From Serratia sp. M24T3 (GTDB taxonomy: Bacteria > Pseudomonadota > Gammaproteobacteria > Enterobacterales > Enterobacteriaceae), in contig NZ_AJHJ01000001.1 of NCBI RefSeq assembly GCF_000257645.1, positions 1 through 64,000 on the forward strand: a stretch of 64,000 nucleotides of DNA. Direction: 5' to 3'. A program made the position numbers and the translations under genes. The notes under the pieces are model-generated. The model did no database searches. It was not told the DNA's origin and saw only the letters and a program-made list of their open reading frames with translations. Shown here one piece after another: positions 53,845 to 64,000 of the stretch (the first letter of the stretch is position 1; every line of letters starts with the position of its first letter).

Positions 53845-55413
53845 ATTTTTACCCGAGTAGCCAATTTTTGCCGTAAGGTGCTAGTTCGTGAAGATAAAGT
53901 CATCCGTGAAGAGACTCCGGTTCACGATGATAACGGCCACCGCGATCCCGTCACTTCTCCTGAAGTTGAACACGTGAAGGCGAAAGCGCCTGAGCATCGC
54001 GAAAGACGCAGCCCGCAGCGCCAATCGCCGCGCGCGCAACAAGCACAGCAAAAACCTGTGAGCAAACCTAGCGAAACCAGGTCTGAAAACATGACGGTTA
54101 TCCCGCGCGACGGCCACGACATTTCGCGCAGAGATATCAGCGACAACGCGCTGAAGGTACTCTATCGCCTGAATAAATCAGGGTACGAGGCCTATCTGGT
54201 TGGCGGCGGCGTGCGTGATCTGCTGCTGCACAAAAAACCTAAAGATTTTGATATCACCACCAACGCTACGCCTGAACAGGTTCGTAAACTGTTCCGTAAC
54301 TGCCGCCTGGTTGGTCGCCGTTTCCGTCTGGCGCACGTCATGTTTGGCCCTGAAATCATTGAAGTGGCGACCTTCCGCGGTCATCACGAGCAGGTTCAGG
54401 AAACCGACGATAAAAACCTTTCTCAGCAGGCCCAAAACGGCATGCTGCTGCGCGACAACATCTTTGGTTCGATTGAAGAAGATGCTCAGCGTCGCGACTT
54501 CACTATCAACAGCCTGTACTACGGGATTTCCGACTTTACGCTGCGTGATTACACCGGCGGTCTGAAAGATCTGAAAGACGGCGTGATTCGTTTGATTGGC
54601 GACCCGGAAACTCGCTACCGTGAAGACCCGGTACGTATGCTGCGCGCGGTGCGTTTTGCCGCCAAGCTAGACATGACTATCAGCCCTGAAACCGCTGAGC
54701 CTATCCCGCGTTTGGCGACCTTGCTACAAGAGATCCCGCCGGCACGCCTGTTTGAAGAGTCGCTGAAACTCTTGCAGGCCGGTTATGGTTTCAGAACCGC
54801 TCAGCTACTGCGTGAATATCAGCTGTTCCAGCCGTTGTTCCCTCTGATTGCCCGTCAGTTTACCGAGCGTGGCGATAGCCCGATGGAACGCATTCTGGAT
54901 CAGGTTCTGAAAAATACCGATCATCGTCTGCACAATGATATGCGTGTTAATCCGGCATTCTTGTTTGCAGCCATGCTGTGGTATCCGGTGATCGAGCACG
55001 CACAGAAGCTGGCTCAGGAAGGCGGGCTGACTTATTACGACGCCTTCTCGCTGGCGATGAACGACGTGCTGGACGAACAGTGCCGCTCATTGGCTATCCC
55101 GAAACGTATCACGACGCTGGTTCGCGATATCTGGGCATTGCAGCTGCGCCTTTCTCGCCGTCAAGGCAAGCGCGCGCACAAGCTGATGGAACATCCTAAA
55201 TTCCGCGCCGCGTTTGATTTGCTGGCGTTGCGCGCCGAAGTTGAACAGCACCGCGAATTACAGAGTCTCACCCAATGGTGGAGCGAGTTCCAGGAAGCTA
55301 CCCCGGCTTCGCAGAAAAATATGCTGGGAACTCTCGGTGATGATGCACCGCCGCGCCGTAATCGCACGCGACGCCCTCGCAAACGCGCTCCACGTTCCGG
55401 CAGCGCTCAATGA
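53845..55413 (+). CDS. pcnB: Poly(A) polymerase I, AUU start codon
   Basis: Adds poly(A) tails to RNA 3' ends and marks them for decay. 522 residues when started at the ATT codon at 53845: the next codons read [12 protein letters not shown] as in E. coli PcnB, which also uses AUU, and GAGGTG lies six bases before it. No ATG or GTG precedes in a sensible position. Catalytic DFD at 134-136 follows [12 protein letters not shown] charged, Pro/Gln-rich linker (about 15-82) is longer than in E. coli, and the C-terminus is Arg-rich (RNA binding). Overlaps folK by four bases. Confidence 0.93.
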   Translation: MFTRVANFCRKVLVREDKVIREETPVHDDNGHRDPVTSPEVEHVKAKAPEHRERRSPQRQSPRAQQAQQKPVSKPSETRSENMTVIPRDGHDISRRDISDNALKVLYRLNKSGYEAYLVGGGVRDLLLHKKPKDFDITTNATPEQVRKLFRNCRLVGRRFRLAHVMFGPEIIEVATFRGHHEQVQETDDKNLSQQAQNGMLLRDNIFGSIEEDAQRRDFTINSLYYGISDFTLRDYTGGLKDLKDGVIRLIGDPETRYREDPVRMLRAVRFAAKLDMTISPETAEPIPRLATLLQEIPPARLFEESLKLLQAGYGFRTAQLLREYQLFQPLFPLIARQFTERGDSPMERILDQVLKNTDHRLHNDMRVNPAFLFAAMLWYPVIEHAQKLAQEGGLTYYDAFSLAMNDVLDEQCRSLAIPKRITTLVRDIWALQLRLSRRQGKRAHKLMEHPKFRAAFDLLALRAEVEQHRELQSLTQWWSEFQEATPASQKNMLGTLGDDAPPRRNRTRRPRKRAPRSGSAQ

Positions 55414-55889
55414 TTCGTGTCTACATCGCGCTTGGCAGTAATCTTGCCAAGCCGTTAGACCAGGTAAACTGTGCGCTGGAAGCTCTGGCGCATTTACCTC
55501 GCACTCGCCTGATACAAACCTCTTCGTTTTATCGCAGTAAACCTCTTGGCCCTCAGGATCAACCTGACTATCTCAACGCCGTGGTCGCTCTGGATACCCT
55601 GCTCCCTGCCCACGAGTTGCTGGACGGCACACAGTCTATCGAACTGAATCAGGGACGCGTCCGCAAGGCCGAACGTTGGGGACCGCGAACGCTGGATCTG
55701 GATATGCTGCTGTATGGCAATGAGATTATCGGCACCGAACGGTTAATTGTGCCGCACTATGACATGAAAAATCGCGAGTTTATGCTGTATCCGCTGGCAG
55801 AAATCGCTCCAGAATTAGTCTTTCCCGACGGCGAATCCTTGCAACAATTGCTTGAGCGGGTGCCAATGAATGGGCTGACACGCTGGTAG
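55410..55889 (+). CDS. folK: 6-hydroxymethyl-7,8-dihydropterin pyrophosphokinase FolK
   Basis: Transfers pyrophosphate from ATP to the pterin in folate synthesis. The 159-residue protein matches E. coli. [10 protein letters not shown] is the N-terminal pterin-binding segment, and [15 protein letters not shown] contains the Asp pair that binds Mg. The start ATG overlaps the pcnB stop (ATGA), so translation is coupled. Confidence 0.98.
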   Translation: MIRVYIALGSNLAKPLDQVNCALEALAHLPRTRLIQTSSFYRSKPLGPQDQPDYLNAVVALDTLLPAHELLDGTQSIELNQGRVRKAERWGPRTLDLDMLLYGNEIIGTERLIVPHYDMKNREFMLYPLAEIAPELVFPDGESLQQLLERVPMNGLTRW

Positions 55890-56105
55890 TTTTTGAGAAA
55901 TATCTACTCAGGCTGCACACCCGTTAAATTGATCGACTGTTACGGTTAAACATATTTCGCCAGCCATCGGCCAAGTGAGTCGAGTTTGTGAACTACTCAA
56001 TAGCCAGCGGCAGCTTTCGCTGCCAATGATCCGCAGACTTCACAAGATGTTTGATATTTCTGCGGCCTCGCTTATCGGCGTACCATTCAATAAATTTACT
56101 GAATG

Positions 56106-57710
56106 TTAAATCCCCTGCATTGGTCGCGGCGAAGACTCAAACGGCAGATATTGGTAAAGCCAGGTTTCTGACAGTGTTTTGCTACTTTCCTTGAGATACA
56201 GCCTGAGTTCGACCGGCTCTTTGCCTTCAACGTGCAGGTCAAAGAAAACGCGCCAAAAACCGTTGCCGCCCGGCGACTTCTCAACTTTTATGCCCTCAAG
56301 CGTGCCGCGAGAGGCGGTTAGCACTGCCTCCGGCCTGGCATTCGATGGCAGGTTATCTAATACTGCTCCACTGAATTCCACCATAAACTTGCGCACTCCA
56401 GATGGCGGATAGGCTCCGGGATTACCGCCCCTTCCCAACCGAGTTGCCCCACAGCGCGCCAGCGGTGACGGATAAGGCTGATCCGCCAACCAGTGCATGC
56501 GATAGCTAAACTGGTGCTCGCTACCTGCCGTAGCGGGCTTTTTGGGCACCCACATCGCGACAATATTATCGTAAATCTCATCGTCGGTCGGGATTTCCAC
56601 CAGCTGCACCGCGCCTTCGCCCCAATGCCCTTTCGGCTCGACCCACAAGTCAGGACGTTTTTCATAGCTGACCGAACCCAGATAACTGTTGAAATCGCGA
56701 TCCTTTTGCATCAATCCAAAGCCGCGCGGATTGTTATCGGCAAAAGCGGAAACCCTGACCTGCATCGGATTGTTAAGCGGCCGCCAGACATGTTCCCCGC
56801 TGCCAGTCCACAAAGCCAATCCATCAGAGTCATGCACCTCAGGACGCCAGTCAGAGGCCGAGCCTTTCGCCGTCTTGGAAAACCAGTACATCGAGGTTTG
56901 TGGCGCGATACCAAAACGGCCAACGTCGCGGCGGAGAAACAGCGAACAGTCAACGTCCATTACGACGCCTTTAGTTCGCTGTAAAACAAACCGATAAGCC
57001 CCGCAAATACTTGGCCCGTCTAGCAGCGCGTAAACGGTAAGCTGGTTGCTATCATTGGCGGGTGTTTCAAACCAGAAATGAGTGAAATTAGGAAACTCTT
57101 CAGGGGTATCTCCCAGAACGGTATTAATCACGATACCGCGAGCAGACAGTCCAAACTGCCCCTGCTCGCCCACCGCGCGGAAATAAGATGCGCCAATAAA
57201 GGAGACCCAGTCTTTTTCAGAATTATTTTTCAGCGCCTGCTGGTTATCCAACACTCTGAACCCAGTAAACACATCGCCTTTGATATCAGGCAATACGCCA
57301 TTTTTATTATCGGGGAAGCTGAAATAGCTAATATCTTGCACTATCTCACGCGCGGATTGGTTATCAACCACCGACATTTTCACCGTGGTGTTATGTAGAC
57401 TGCTGACGCTGAAAAAAGTGACAGGAAAACGGGCTTTGCCCTGAGAGAATATTGCATAGTCGGGCTTGTAGATAATTTTGCGGTAAACGTCGTAATTGAT
57501 ATTGGCCAAGGCTTTTGCATCAACTGCGTGCGGGGGAATATAGGCGCTTTTCGCCAAGGTTTTTGCCTGTTGGATTAATCCGCCATACGTAAACGGTTCA
57601 GCGGATGCAAATTTTAATTTTTGCGCGGCAAAGGCTTCCGGAGTTATGCCTATTGCCGCCAAAGCCAGCGAGAAAGAGGTATAGGTCAGTAAATCACGTC
57701 GTGTAACCAT
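56106..57710 (-). CDS. opgD: Periplasmic glucan biosynthesis protein, OpgD/OpgG family
   Basis: Family that shapes osmoregulated periplasmic glucans (OPG) in the periplasm. 534 residues from MVTRRDLL. The leader has twin arginines (TRRDLLTYTS) and ends near AFAA (about 29), which favours OpgD, a Tat substrate, over Sec-exported OpgG. Typical segments: FIGASYFRAV, YGLSARG-like FGLSARGIVI, WRPLNNPM, FGLMQKDRDF. Single gene, not in the OpgGH operon and not at this position in E. coli. OpgD versus a second OpgG-like paralogue cannot be settled by eye. Confidence 0.85.
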   Translation of the reverse strand: MVTRRDLLTYTSFSLALAAIGITPEAFAAQKLKFASAEPFTYGGLIQQAKTLAKSAYIPPHAVDAKALANINYDVYRKIIYKPDYAIFSQGKARFPVTFFSVSSLHNTTVKMSVVDNQSAREIVQDISYFSFPDNKNGVLPDIKGDVFTGFRVLDNQQALKNNSEKDWVSFIGASYFRAVGEQGQFGLSARGIVINTVLGDTPEEFPNFTHFWFETPANDSNQLTVYALLDGPSICGAYRFVLQRTKGVVMDVDCSLFLRRDVGRFGIAPQTSMYWFSKTAKGSASDWRPEVHDSDGLALWTGSGEHVWRPLNNPMQVRVSAFADNNPRGFGLMQKDRDFNSYLGSVSYEKRPDLWVEPKGHWGEGAVQLVEIPTDDEIYDNIVAMWVPKKPATAGSEHQFSYRMHWLADQPYPSPLARCGATRLGRGGNPGAYPPSGVRKFMVEFSGAVLDNLPSNARPEAVLTASRGTLEGIKVEKSPGGNGFWRVFFDLHVEGKEPVELRLYLKESSKTLSETWLYQYLPFESSPRPMQGI

Positions 57711-57819
57711 AAATAACATCGTTCCCTGAGTGAAGGTAAACTGCTAGAACTGGGAGCTACCGTTGGGCAAAATTCCAAAACCCATCCCCTTGATGGTAGT
57801 CTTAATTCTAGCAGAACTC

Positions 57820-59238
57820 TCAAAAGGCTAACTTGACCTCCACCCCTCCCTTGGCGGCATTGTTATAGCTCACGCGAATACCATGCAAATCAGCGATTCG
57901 TAGAACAATAGAGATCCCTAATCCGCTGCCGGTTTGCTCCTGCCCCGGTGGTCGATAAAAACGTTCCCCTAGCCGCTGTAAATGCTCTTCAGTCAGGCTT
58001 GGCCCGCTGTTTCTGATAAGCAGGCCTGAGTGATTCAGCGAGATATGCACCTGACTACCGGCGGGTGAATAGCGAATCGCATTATCCATCAGGTTGCGCA
58101 GCAGCAGCGATAGCAGCAGCGGTTCTCCACGTATCGGCGCAGGCGTACCTTGTTGATCCAGCAATAATTCGATGCCGCGACGGTGCGCGGAAGAATCCTG
58201 CTCGATTAGCGCCTGCGTCGCCAACGCAGCCCAGTCGATAGTGGTCAATTCATCCAGTGAGACAAAAGATTCCAGACGGGAAAGCGTCAGCAGTTGGTCC
58301 ACAAGTCGAGTTGAACGATCGATACTGGTGGTCAGGTTTTCTACCGCGCGCTGACGCACCTCGGCGTCATCACCGGCCAGCTGCACCACTTCGGTTTGCA
58401 CTCGCAGCGCTGCCAGCGGACTGCGCAGCTCGTGAGCCGCGTCTGAAGTAAAGCGACGTTCTCGCACCAGCATCTCTTGCGTCCGTTCAAACAAAGCATT
58501 CAGTGACTGCACCAGCGGCAACACTTCGCCAGGGACTTTATCGGTAGAGATTGGCCGCGATTCATCGGCTGCACGGTGTCGTAAATCATCGGCAACACGT
58601 CGCAAAGGCCGCAGCTCGATGCTCAGCATCACCACCAATGCTGCCATCAGCAACGGCAGTGAAGCAAGCCAGGGCCAGAGTTGCCCACTGACCATGTCCC
58701 ACGCCATATCGCTGCGATAGTCATACTCCTGCCCAACGGCAATACGGTAGCGGCCATCGGGAGAAGTTAGCCACAGCAGCCGCCAGCTATCGTCATCATC
58801 TTTCAGCCGAGCGTCGATAAATCCATGAGCATCGTGATTGAAATTGATCTCTTTGCCGTGCTCACCGTCGTTAAGCAACATTTTGCCCTGCCGGTCAAAA
58901 ATGGCAAAAGTCAGCGCGTCGTCATCGGTGTGACCGCGACGATGTTTATCCAACAGTTGTTTGTTGTCCGGCATCGGGGGCATTTTACCGTCGAGAAGCT
59001 TATCGCCTAGCCCGGCAGTGGCCAGCCGTTTGGCAAACAGCATCTGCTGAGTATCGAACACTTCGTTAATCTTATGACGGGTTTGCTGCCAAGCCACGCT
59101 GCTGGCGACAGTCCAGGTTATCAACGCCAACACGGCAAAGAGCAAAATTAACCTGCCGCGAAGACTCATGCGGTCCAGATACTGGCGCAGTGTTTGGAAA
59201 AAAGGCCTTAACCTATTTATTACAGTAAAATGCGTCAC
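57820..59238 (-). CDS. qseC: Sensor histidine kinase QseC
   Basis: Inner-membrane sensor of the QseBC two-component system. 472 residues: TM1 about 29-50, periplasmic loop about 51-186 with acidic stretches and the QseC-like [16 protein letters not shown]2 about 187-207, His269 in [10 protein letters not shown], and a HATPase domain ([20 protein letters not shown]). Overlaps qseB by four bases. The N-terminus is about 20 residues longer than E. coli QseC, so the start could be at Met24. Confidence 0.93.
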   Translation of the reverse strand: MTHFTVINRLRPFFQTLRQYLDRMSLRGRLILLFAVLALITWTVASSVAWQQTRHKINEVFDTQQMLFAKRLATAGLGDKLLDGKMPPMPDNKQLLDKHRRGHTDDDALTFAIFDRQGKMLLNDGEHGKEINFNHDAHGFIDARLKDDDDSWRLLWLTSPDGRYRIAVGQEYDYRSDMAWDMVSGQLWPWLASLPLLMAALVVMLSIELRPLRRVADDLRHRAADESRPISTDKVPGEVLPLVQSLNALFERTQEMLVRERRFTSDAAHELRSPLAALRVQTEVVQLAGDDAEVRQRAVENLTTSIDRSTRLVDQLLTLSRLESFVSLDELTTIDWAALATQALIEQDSSAHRRGIELLLDQQGTPAPIRGEPLLLSLLLRNLMDNAIRYSPAGSQVHISLNHSGLLIRNSGPSLTEEHLQRLGERFYRPPGQEQTGSGLGISIVLRIADLHGIRVSYNNAAKGGVEVKLAF

Positions 59239-59900
59239 GAGTTTTCATCGCCCAGCACATAGCCGACGCCGTGAACTGTGCGGATAAAACCGCTGCCCAG
59301 CTTGCGGCGCAAATGATGAATATGTACCTCAACGGCGTTGCTGCTGACTTCCTGATCCCAACTGTAGAGCTTTTCTTCAATGAGTTGGCGTTGCAGGACG
59401 CGGCTTTTATTACGTAGAAACAGTTCCATCAGCGAGACTTCGCGCGAGGTCAGCACGACGGGTTCACCGTTGAGAATGACACTCCGCGAGGCAGGGTCGA
59501 ACTCAAGAGTGCCGTGATTGATTTTCGGCGTAACCTGACCATGACGCCTGCGGATAAGCGCCTCTAACCTCGCGGCCACCTCAACCAAAGCAAAAGGCTT
59601 ACAAAGATAATCATCGGCACCGGCCTGCAAGCCGCTCACACGTTGCTCCAACGCGTCACGGGCGGTAAGAACCAGCACTGGCGTATCGCGCCCCTCCTGC
59701 CGCCACTGGCGCAGCAGCTCCATGCCGTCCAGACCGGGCAAACTCAAATCGAGGATCACCGCGTCGTAGGGTGCACTGTCGAGCGCCGTTTTTCCGGTAA
59801 GTCCATCGCAAAACCAGTCCAGAGTGAATCCCAGCCTTGTGAGCCCCACTTTGATACCGTCGCCGATCATCTTGTCGTCTTCGATCAATAAAATCCGCAT
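59235..59900 (-). CDS. qseB: Response regulator QseB
   Basis: OmpR-family DNA-binding regulator paired with QseC. 221 residues: receiver domain with the phospho-acceptor Asp51 (VILDLSLPG), switch Thr in LVLTARD and Lys in CKPFALVE, then a winged-helix domain (about 125-220) ending [12 protein letters not shown]. coli qseBC lies elsewhere; here the pair sits between opgD and panB. PmrA is a close paralogue, but the kinase and sequence favour QseB. Confidence 0.93.
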   Translation of the reverse strand: MRILLIEDDKMIGDGIKVGLTRLGFTLDWFCDGLTGKTALDSAPYDAVILDLSLPGLDGMELLRQWRQEGRDTPVLVLTARDALEQRVSGLQAGADDYLCKPFALVEVAARLEALIRRRHGQVTPKINHGTLEFDPASRSVILNGEPVVLTSREVSLMELFLRNKSRVLQRQLIEEKLYSWDQEVSSNAVEVHIHHLRRKLGSGFIRTVHGVGYVLGDENS

Positions 59901-60083
59901 TGCTGACGCTCTCCTGAATCATGCACTGTAATAGATCATTAAATCAGTATATCCCAGCCTTATTATGGAGTTCTTAAGTTGTGCGATGTCTCGCATCTTC
60001 CTTAAACAGGCTACGTGATCGACAGAGCATCCAGTAGAATAGTCAGCGGGTTAATTTGAAGTTTACAAAGTTGAGAAATTACG

Positions 60084-60878
60084 ATGAAAGCGACAACCAT
60101 GAGTCAACTGCGCCAATGGAAGCAGGAAAAGCACAAATTTGCGACCATTACCGCCTACGATGCCAGCTTTGCCCAGCTATTTGCCGAGCAAGGAATTCCC
60201 GTGATGCTGATAGGCGATTCGCTGGGAATGGTGGTGCAGGGACAGGATTCTACGCTTCCGGTGACGCTCGAAGATATTGTTTACCATACACGCTGCGTGC
60301 GTCGTGGTGCGCCAAAGGCGTTGCTGCTTTCTGACCTGCCATTCATGACTTACGCGACTCCAGAACAAACCTTTCACAGCGCAGCACAATTGATGCGCGC
60401 CGGGGCCAATATGGTCAAGCTCGAGGGTGGAAGCTGGCTGTGTGAAACCGTGTCCATGCTAACCGAACGTGCTGTGCCGGTTTGCGGGCATTTGGGCCTG
60501 ACGCCACAGTCGGTTAATATCTTCGGCGGTTACAAGGTACAGGGTCGCGGTGAAGCAGCGGCCAATCAGCTGTTACAAGATGCTCTGGCGCTGGAAAAAG
60601 CCGGCATGCAGCTGCTGGTACTGGAGTGTGTGCCGGTTGAACTGGCCCGTCGAGTGACGCAGGAGTTGACTATTCCGGTGATTGGTATTGGCGCGGGCAG
60701 TGCTACCGACGGCCAGATTCTGGTTATGCACGATGCGTTTGGCATTACCGGTGGACACATCCCGAAATTTGCCAAAGACTTCCTGGCCGAGGCTGGCGAC
60801 ATTCGTGACGCCGTGCGCTTGTACGTCAAAGAGGTCGAAGAAGGCGTGTATCCGGGCCTTGAGCACAGTTTTCAGTAA
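60084..60878 (+). CDS. panB: 3-methyl-2-oxobutanoate hydroxymethyltransferase PanB
   Basis: First committed step of pantothenate synthesis: ketopantoate from alpha-ketoisovalerate and 5,10-methylene-THF. The 264-residue protein equals E. coli. [10 protein letters not shown] and [11 protein letters not shown] contain substrate and Mg-binding residues; [10 protein letters not shown] carries the catalytic Glu. Followed 30 bases later by panC. The ribosome site is weak (GAG). Confidence 0.98.
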   Translation: MKATTMSQLRQWKQEKHKFATITAYDASFAQLFAEQGIPVMLIGDSLGMVVQGQDSTLPVTLEDIVYHTRCVRRGAPKALLLSDLPFMTYATPEQTFHSAAQLMRAGANMVKLEGGSWLCETVSMLTERAVPVCGHLGLTPQSVNIFGGYKVQGRGEAAANQLLQDALALEKAGMQLLVLECVPVELARRVTQELTIPVIGIGAGSATDGQILVMHDAFGITGGHIPKFAKDFLAEAGDIRDAVRLYVKEVEEGVYPGLEHSFQ

Positions 60879-60908
60879 ACAACTGGTCATCCAGATAGAG
60901 GCATCATT

Positions 60909-61763
60909 GTGTTAATCATTGAAACTATCCCGCTGCTGCGTAGAGAGATCCGCTTCTTCAAGCAGAACAACAAGCACATAGCGCTGGTGCCGACGATGGG
61001 CAATTTACATCAAGGCCATATGACGTTAGTGGATGAAGCCAGAGCGCGCGCCGACATTGTTATCGTCAGCATCTTCGTGAACCCGATGCAGTTTGAACGT
61101 GCCGACGACCTCGAACGTTATCCACGAACCCTGCAGGAAGACTGCGAGAAGCTGAATAAACGCGGCGTTGATCTGGTATTCGCACCGATTCCGGCCGAAG
61201 TTTATCCGAAAGGTCTGGCTTCGCAGACTCAGGTTGACGTGCCCGGCCTGTCGACCATCCTCGAAGGTGCCAGCCGCCCGGGGCATTTTCGTGGCGTCTC
61301 GACCATCGTCAGCAAACTGTTTAACCTGGTACAGCCCGATGTCGCCTGTTTTGGTCAGAAAGACTATCAACAGCTGGCGCTGATCCGCGCGTTGGTAGAA
61401 GATATGGGCTACGATCTGGAGATTGTTGGCGTACCGACAGTCCGCGCCAAAGACGGTCTGGCGCTCAGTTCGCGCAACGGTTACCTGACCCACGATGAAC
61501 GTAAAATCGCGCCCAAGCTGGCAAAAATCATGAATCAGCTGGCAACTCGCCTGTCTCAGGGAGAACGCCACGTTGAAGAACTGCTGACAGACTGCGCCGA
61601 ACAACTGCGCGAGGCAGGTTTCACCCCGGACGAACTGTTTATCCGCGATGCCAAAAACCTGCGCGACCTGTCGGTAGACAGTACCTCGGCGGTGATCCTG
61701 ATGGCCGCATGGCTTGGCAAAGCTCGCCTGATAGACAATCAGGAAGTCGATCTGACCGTGTAG
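60909..61763 (+). CDS. panC: Pantothenate synthetase PanC
   Basis: Joins pantoate and beta-alanine with ATP. 284 residues. Nucleotide-binding motifs TMGNLHQGH (HIGH-like) near residue 30 and SSRNGYL (KMSKS-like region) near 185. GTG start, with AGAGGC about ten bases upstream; alignment from LIIETIPLL fixes it. Cotranscribed with panB. Confidence 0.98.
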   Translation: MLIIETIPLLRREIRFFKQNNKHIALVPTMGNLHQGHMTLVDEARARADIVIVSIFVNPMQFERADDLERYPRTLQEDCEKLNKRGVDLVFAPIPAEVYPKGLASQTQVDVPGLSTILEGASRPGHFRGVSTIVSKLFNLVQPDVACFGQKDYQQLALIRALVEDMGYDLEIVGVPTVRAKDGLALSSRNGYLTHDERKIAPKLAKIMNQLATRLSQGERHVEELLTDCAEQLREAGFTPDELFIRDAKNLRDLSVDSTSAVILMAAWLGKARLIDNQEVDLTV

Positions 61764-61841
61764 GTAACGAATGAATCCCGTTGAGCTTACTCAGGTAAGT
61801 GATGCGGGTGAATGAGAGCAGCCAACAACGCTGTGGCTAAA
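61764..61841 (+). repeat. ERIC element (5'-shortened), first of a pair between panC and panD
   Basis: AATGAATCCCGTTGAGCTTA, then AGGTAAGTGATGCGGGTGA and GAGCAGCCAAC. It starts directly after the panC stop and its left outer arm is missing. Confidence 0.8.
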
Positions 61842-61849
61842 CAAAGTGT

Positions 61850-61976
61850 TCACCTCGAACTCATTTGAGTCACAGCAAGGCGGCAAACGAATGAATCCCG
61901 TTGAGCTTACTCAGGTAAGTGATGCGGGTGAATGAGAGCAGCCAACGACGCTGTGGCTCAAATGAGGAAGAGGTAG
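61850..61976 (+). repeat. ERIC element, second of a pair between panC and panD
   Basis: Same core as the preceding copy, with complete outer arms CTCATTTGAGTCACAGC and GCTGTGGCTCAAATGAG. It ends at the panD ribosome site, so it would be transcribed within any pan operon read-through. Confidence 0.85.
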
Positions 61977-61979
61977 GTT

Positions 61980-62360
61980 ATGGTACGTAATATGCTGCAA
62001 GGCAAACTCCACCGAGTCCACGTGACACATGCCGATTTACACTATGAAGGTTCATGCGCCATCGATCAGGACTTTCTCGATGCTTCCGGTATTCTGGAAT
62101 ACGAAGCCATCGATATTTATAATGTGACCAACGGTAAACGTTTTTCTACCTATGCTATTGCGGCGGAACGCGGTTCGCATATTATTTCAGTAAACGGTGC
62201 CGCGGCACATTGTGCCAGCGTCGACGATCTGCTGATCATCTGTTCCTACGTGCAGATGTCAGACGCCGAAGCGCGTCAACACAAGCCAAATGTGGCCTAT
62301 TTTGAAGGCAAAAACCTGCTGAAACGCACAGCCAAAGCGGTGCCGGTTCAGGTAGCCTGA
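61980..62360 (+). CDS. panD: Aspartate 1-decarboxylase PanD
   Basis: Makes beta-alanine for PanC. The 126-residue proenzyme, same length as E. coli, is self-cleaved between Gly24 and Ser25 (EGSC) to create the pyruvoyl group; in enterobacteria PanZ assists. Conserved active-site Tyr58-type and Arg54-type residues lie in [20 protein letters not shown] ribosome site lies inside the tail of the ERIC repeat. Confidence 0.98.
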   Translation: MVRNMLQGKLHRVHVTHADLHYEGSCAIDQDFLDASGILEYEAIDIYNVTNGKRFSTYAIAAERGSHIISVNGAAAHCASVDDLLIICSYVQMSDAEARQHKPNVAYFEGKNLLKRTAKAVPVQVA

Positions 62361-62385
62361 TAGCCCTCCGTTATTTCGCTTAAAG

Positions 62386-62415
62386 AAAACGGGAGCTTGA
62401 TGGCTCCCGTTTTTT
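62386..62415. terminator. Bidirectional terminator between panD and yadH
   Basis: AAAACGGGAGC / GCTCCCGTTTT stem with a short loop, T-run on the right and A-rich on the left, between convergent genes. Confidence 0.88.
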
Positions 62416-62439
62416 ATCGGCTAAATCTGGCAAAATTGA

Positions 62440-63210
62440 TTAACTTCTTAGCCCGCGTCCGCGCTCGATCAGGTACCAGGCCAGCAGGTAAAATACCACG
62501 ATGAACGCCACCAGCACCGCCATGGTAAACACCAGTGGCACATCTGAAATTCCCAGAAATCCGTAGCGGAATCCGCTGATCATATAAACGATCGGGTTAA
62601 GCTTGGAGATCGCCTGCCAAATCGGCGGCAGCAGGGTCAGAGAGTAAAATACCCCGCCCAGATAAGTCAGCGGTGTCAGCACGAAGGTCGGTATCAGGCT
62701 GATATCGTCAAAAGTCGTAGCAAATACTGCGTTCAGCAAACCACCCAGCGAGAACAGGATGGCGGTCAGCAGCAGCGTCAACGCAATTACCCACCATGAG
62801 TGGATAGTAAGATGCACGAAGAACAGCGAGATGACGGTGACCAAAATCCCCACACAAATACCGCGTGCCACGCCGCCACCGACGTAACCGGCGATCACCA
62901 CGTGAGTTGGCACAGGCGCTACCAGCAGTTCTTCAATGTTGCGCTGGAATTTGGCGCTGAAAAACGACGACGCGACATTGGCGTAGGAGTTGGTGATAAC
63001 CGACATCATAATCAGGCCGGGGACGATAAATTGCATGTAGCTGAAACCGTGCATATCGCCGATGCGTGAACCAATCAAATTCCCAAAAATCACAAAATAC
63101 AGGGACATAGTGATCACCGGTGGGACCAGGGTTTGCACCCAGATGCGTCCAAAACGGTTAATCTCTTTCATCCAGATACTTTTTAGTGCCACCCAATAGA
63201 GTTGCGACAT
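62440..63210 (-). CDS. yadH: ABC-2 type transporter permease YadH
   Basis: Inner-membrane permease paired with YadG; substrate unknown. 256 residues with six hydrophobic segments and the ABC-2 segment GVARGICVG followed by late FGLL-like ...MISGFRYGFLG. Start ATG overlaps the yadG stop by one base (TAATG), so the pair is translationally coupled. Confidence 0.95.
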   Translation of the reverse strand: MSQLYWVALKSIWMKEINRFGRIWVQTLVPPVITMSLYFVIFGNLIGSRIGDMHGFSYMQFIVPGLIMMSVITNSYANVASSFFSAKFQRNIEELLVAPVPTHVVIAGYVGGGVARGICVGILVTVISLFFVHLTIHSWWVIALTLLLTAILFSLGGLLNAVFATTFDDISLIPTFVLTPLTYLGGVFYSLTLLPPIWQAISKLNPIVYMISGFRYGFLGISDVPLVFTMAVLVAFIVVFYLLAWYLIERGRGLRS

Positions 63211-64000
63211 TATTTTTTACCCTCACTGCCATTTACCAGGGTGACAAACAGCTCTTCCAAACGGTTAGCCTTGTTGCGCATGCTCAACACCTGTACGCCC
63301 TGCTTGCTCAGCTGGCTAAACAGCGAATTAAGACCCTGCTCGCGCATCACCTCAACTTCCAGCGTCGAGGTATCAAGCAGGTTACTGGGATAGCCCTCGA
63401 GTTTGGGAATCGCGCTTTTCGGTGCCAAATCAAGCACGAAAGTTTCTGATTTCTGCTTGGCCAGCAGCGATTTCATCGAGGTGTTTTCCACCAGCAGACC
63501 GCCCTGAATAATGCCGATATTGCGACACAGCATCTCGGCCTCTTCAAGATAGTGGGTGGTTAGAATAATGGTTGTACCCTGCACATTTAGTTCTTTCAGG
63601 AAGCCCCACATAGAACGGCGCAGCTCGATATCCACACCCGCGGTTGGCTCATCGAGGATTAGCAGTTTAGGCTCATGCATCAGCGCACGGGCAATCATCA
63701 GACGACGTTTCATCCCGCCCGACAGCATGCGCGAGCGATCGTTGCGTTTACCCCACAAGTCGAGCTGAGTGAGATACTTTTCAGCACGTGATAGGGCGTC
63801 AGAACGCTTCACGCCGTAGTAGCCTGCCTGATTAACCACAACCTGCATCACGGTTTCAAAAGGGTTAAAGTTGAACTCCTGAGGGACCAGTCCGAGCTGG
63901 CGCTTGGCGTTAACAATATCCTTGTCGATGTCGTAACCAAATACCTGAACCTTGCCGGAGGACTTGTTTACCAGCGAGCTGATAATGCCTATGGTAGTGG
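63210..64000 (-). CDS. yadG: ABC transporter ATP-binding protein YadG (5' part beyond window)
   Basis: ATPase partner of YadH. 263 codons are in the window; the start and Walker A lie just past position 64000, since the frame is open to the edge and reads TTIGIISSLVNK at its beginning. Visible motifs are the Q-loop LVPQEFNFNP, signature MLSGGMKRRL, Walker B LLILDEPTAGVD and H-loop TTHYLEEAE. The first in-window Met (63851) is internal, not a start. Close to E. coli YadG. Confidence 0.95.
   Translation of the reverse strand, partial: TTIGIISSLVNKSSGKVQVFGYDIDKDIVNAKRQLGLVPQEFNFNPFETVMQVVVNQAGYYGVKRSDALSRAEKYLTQLDLWGKRNDRSRMLSGGMKRRLMIARALMHEPKLLILDEPTAGVDIELRRSMWGFLKELNVQGTTIILTTHYLEEAEMLCRNIGIIQGGLLVENTSMKSLLAKQKSETFVLDLAPKSAIPKLEGYPSNLLDTSTLEVEVMREQGLNSLFSQLSKQGVQVLSMRNKANRLEELFVTLVNGSEGKK

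Overview
This window is a stretch of chromosome from a gamma-proteobacterium of the order Enterobacterales. Almost every housekeeping protein is close to its Escherichia coli counterpart (QueE, Eno, PyrG, RelA, BarA, DegP, Dgt, HemL, FhuABCD, PcnB, PanBCD), and ERIC repeats are scattered between genes. Base composition, the ERIC variants and the gene order suggest a Yersiniaceae-type genus (Serratia, Rahnella, Rouxiella, Ewingella), but genus is an inference. No rRNA, tRNA, CRISPR array, prophage or recognisable insertion-sequence transposase was seen.

Region 1 (1-14.8 kb) follows the E. coli 62-min order queE-eno-pyrG-mazG-relA-barA. There are two differences. A 1315-codon AT-rich gene encoding a toxin- or effector-like protein with an HEISH zinc-protease motif sits between queE and eno. 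rlmD, normally between relA and barA, is absent.

Region 2 (15-29.2 kb) is a consolidated galactarate/glucarate island: garK-garR-garL, divergent garD, gudP-gudX-gudD and the activator gene cdaR. GarD and GudD each produce 5-keto-4-deoxy-D-glucarate, GarL splits it to pyruvate and tartronate semialdehyde, GarR reduces the latter to glycerate, GarK makes 2-phosphoglycerate, and enolase (also in the window) feeds it to glycolysis. A shared motif around GTGCAGGCGC precedes garL/garD, gudP and cdaR and is a candidate CdaR operator. A 2-kb non-coding block of nested repeats with long terminal inverted repeats lies between the convergent ends of garD and gudD. A PLP-dependent D-amino-acid deaminase/aldolase-like gene flanks the cluster.

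Region 3 (29.3-64 kb) is nearly collinear with the E. coli 3-4 min segment: degP-dgt-mtnN-btuF-erpA-clcA-hemL-fhuBDCA-mrcB-hrpB-thpR-sfsA-dksA-gluQ-pcnB-folK-panBCD-yadHG. Insertions relative to E. coli are a small beta-trefoil-like orphan protein after hemL, an ERIC element inside the fhu operon, and an opgD-like gene plus qseBC between folK and panB. pcnB keeps the rare AUU start codon. The window therefore joins two segments that are far apart in E. coli, with the sugar-acid island at the junction.
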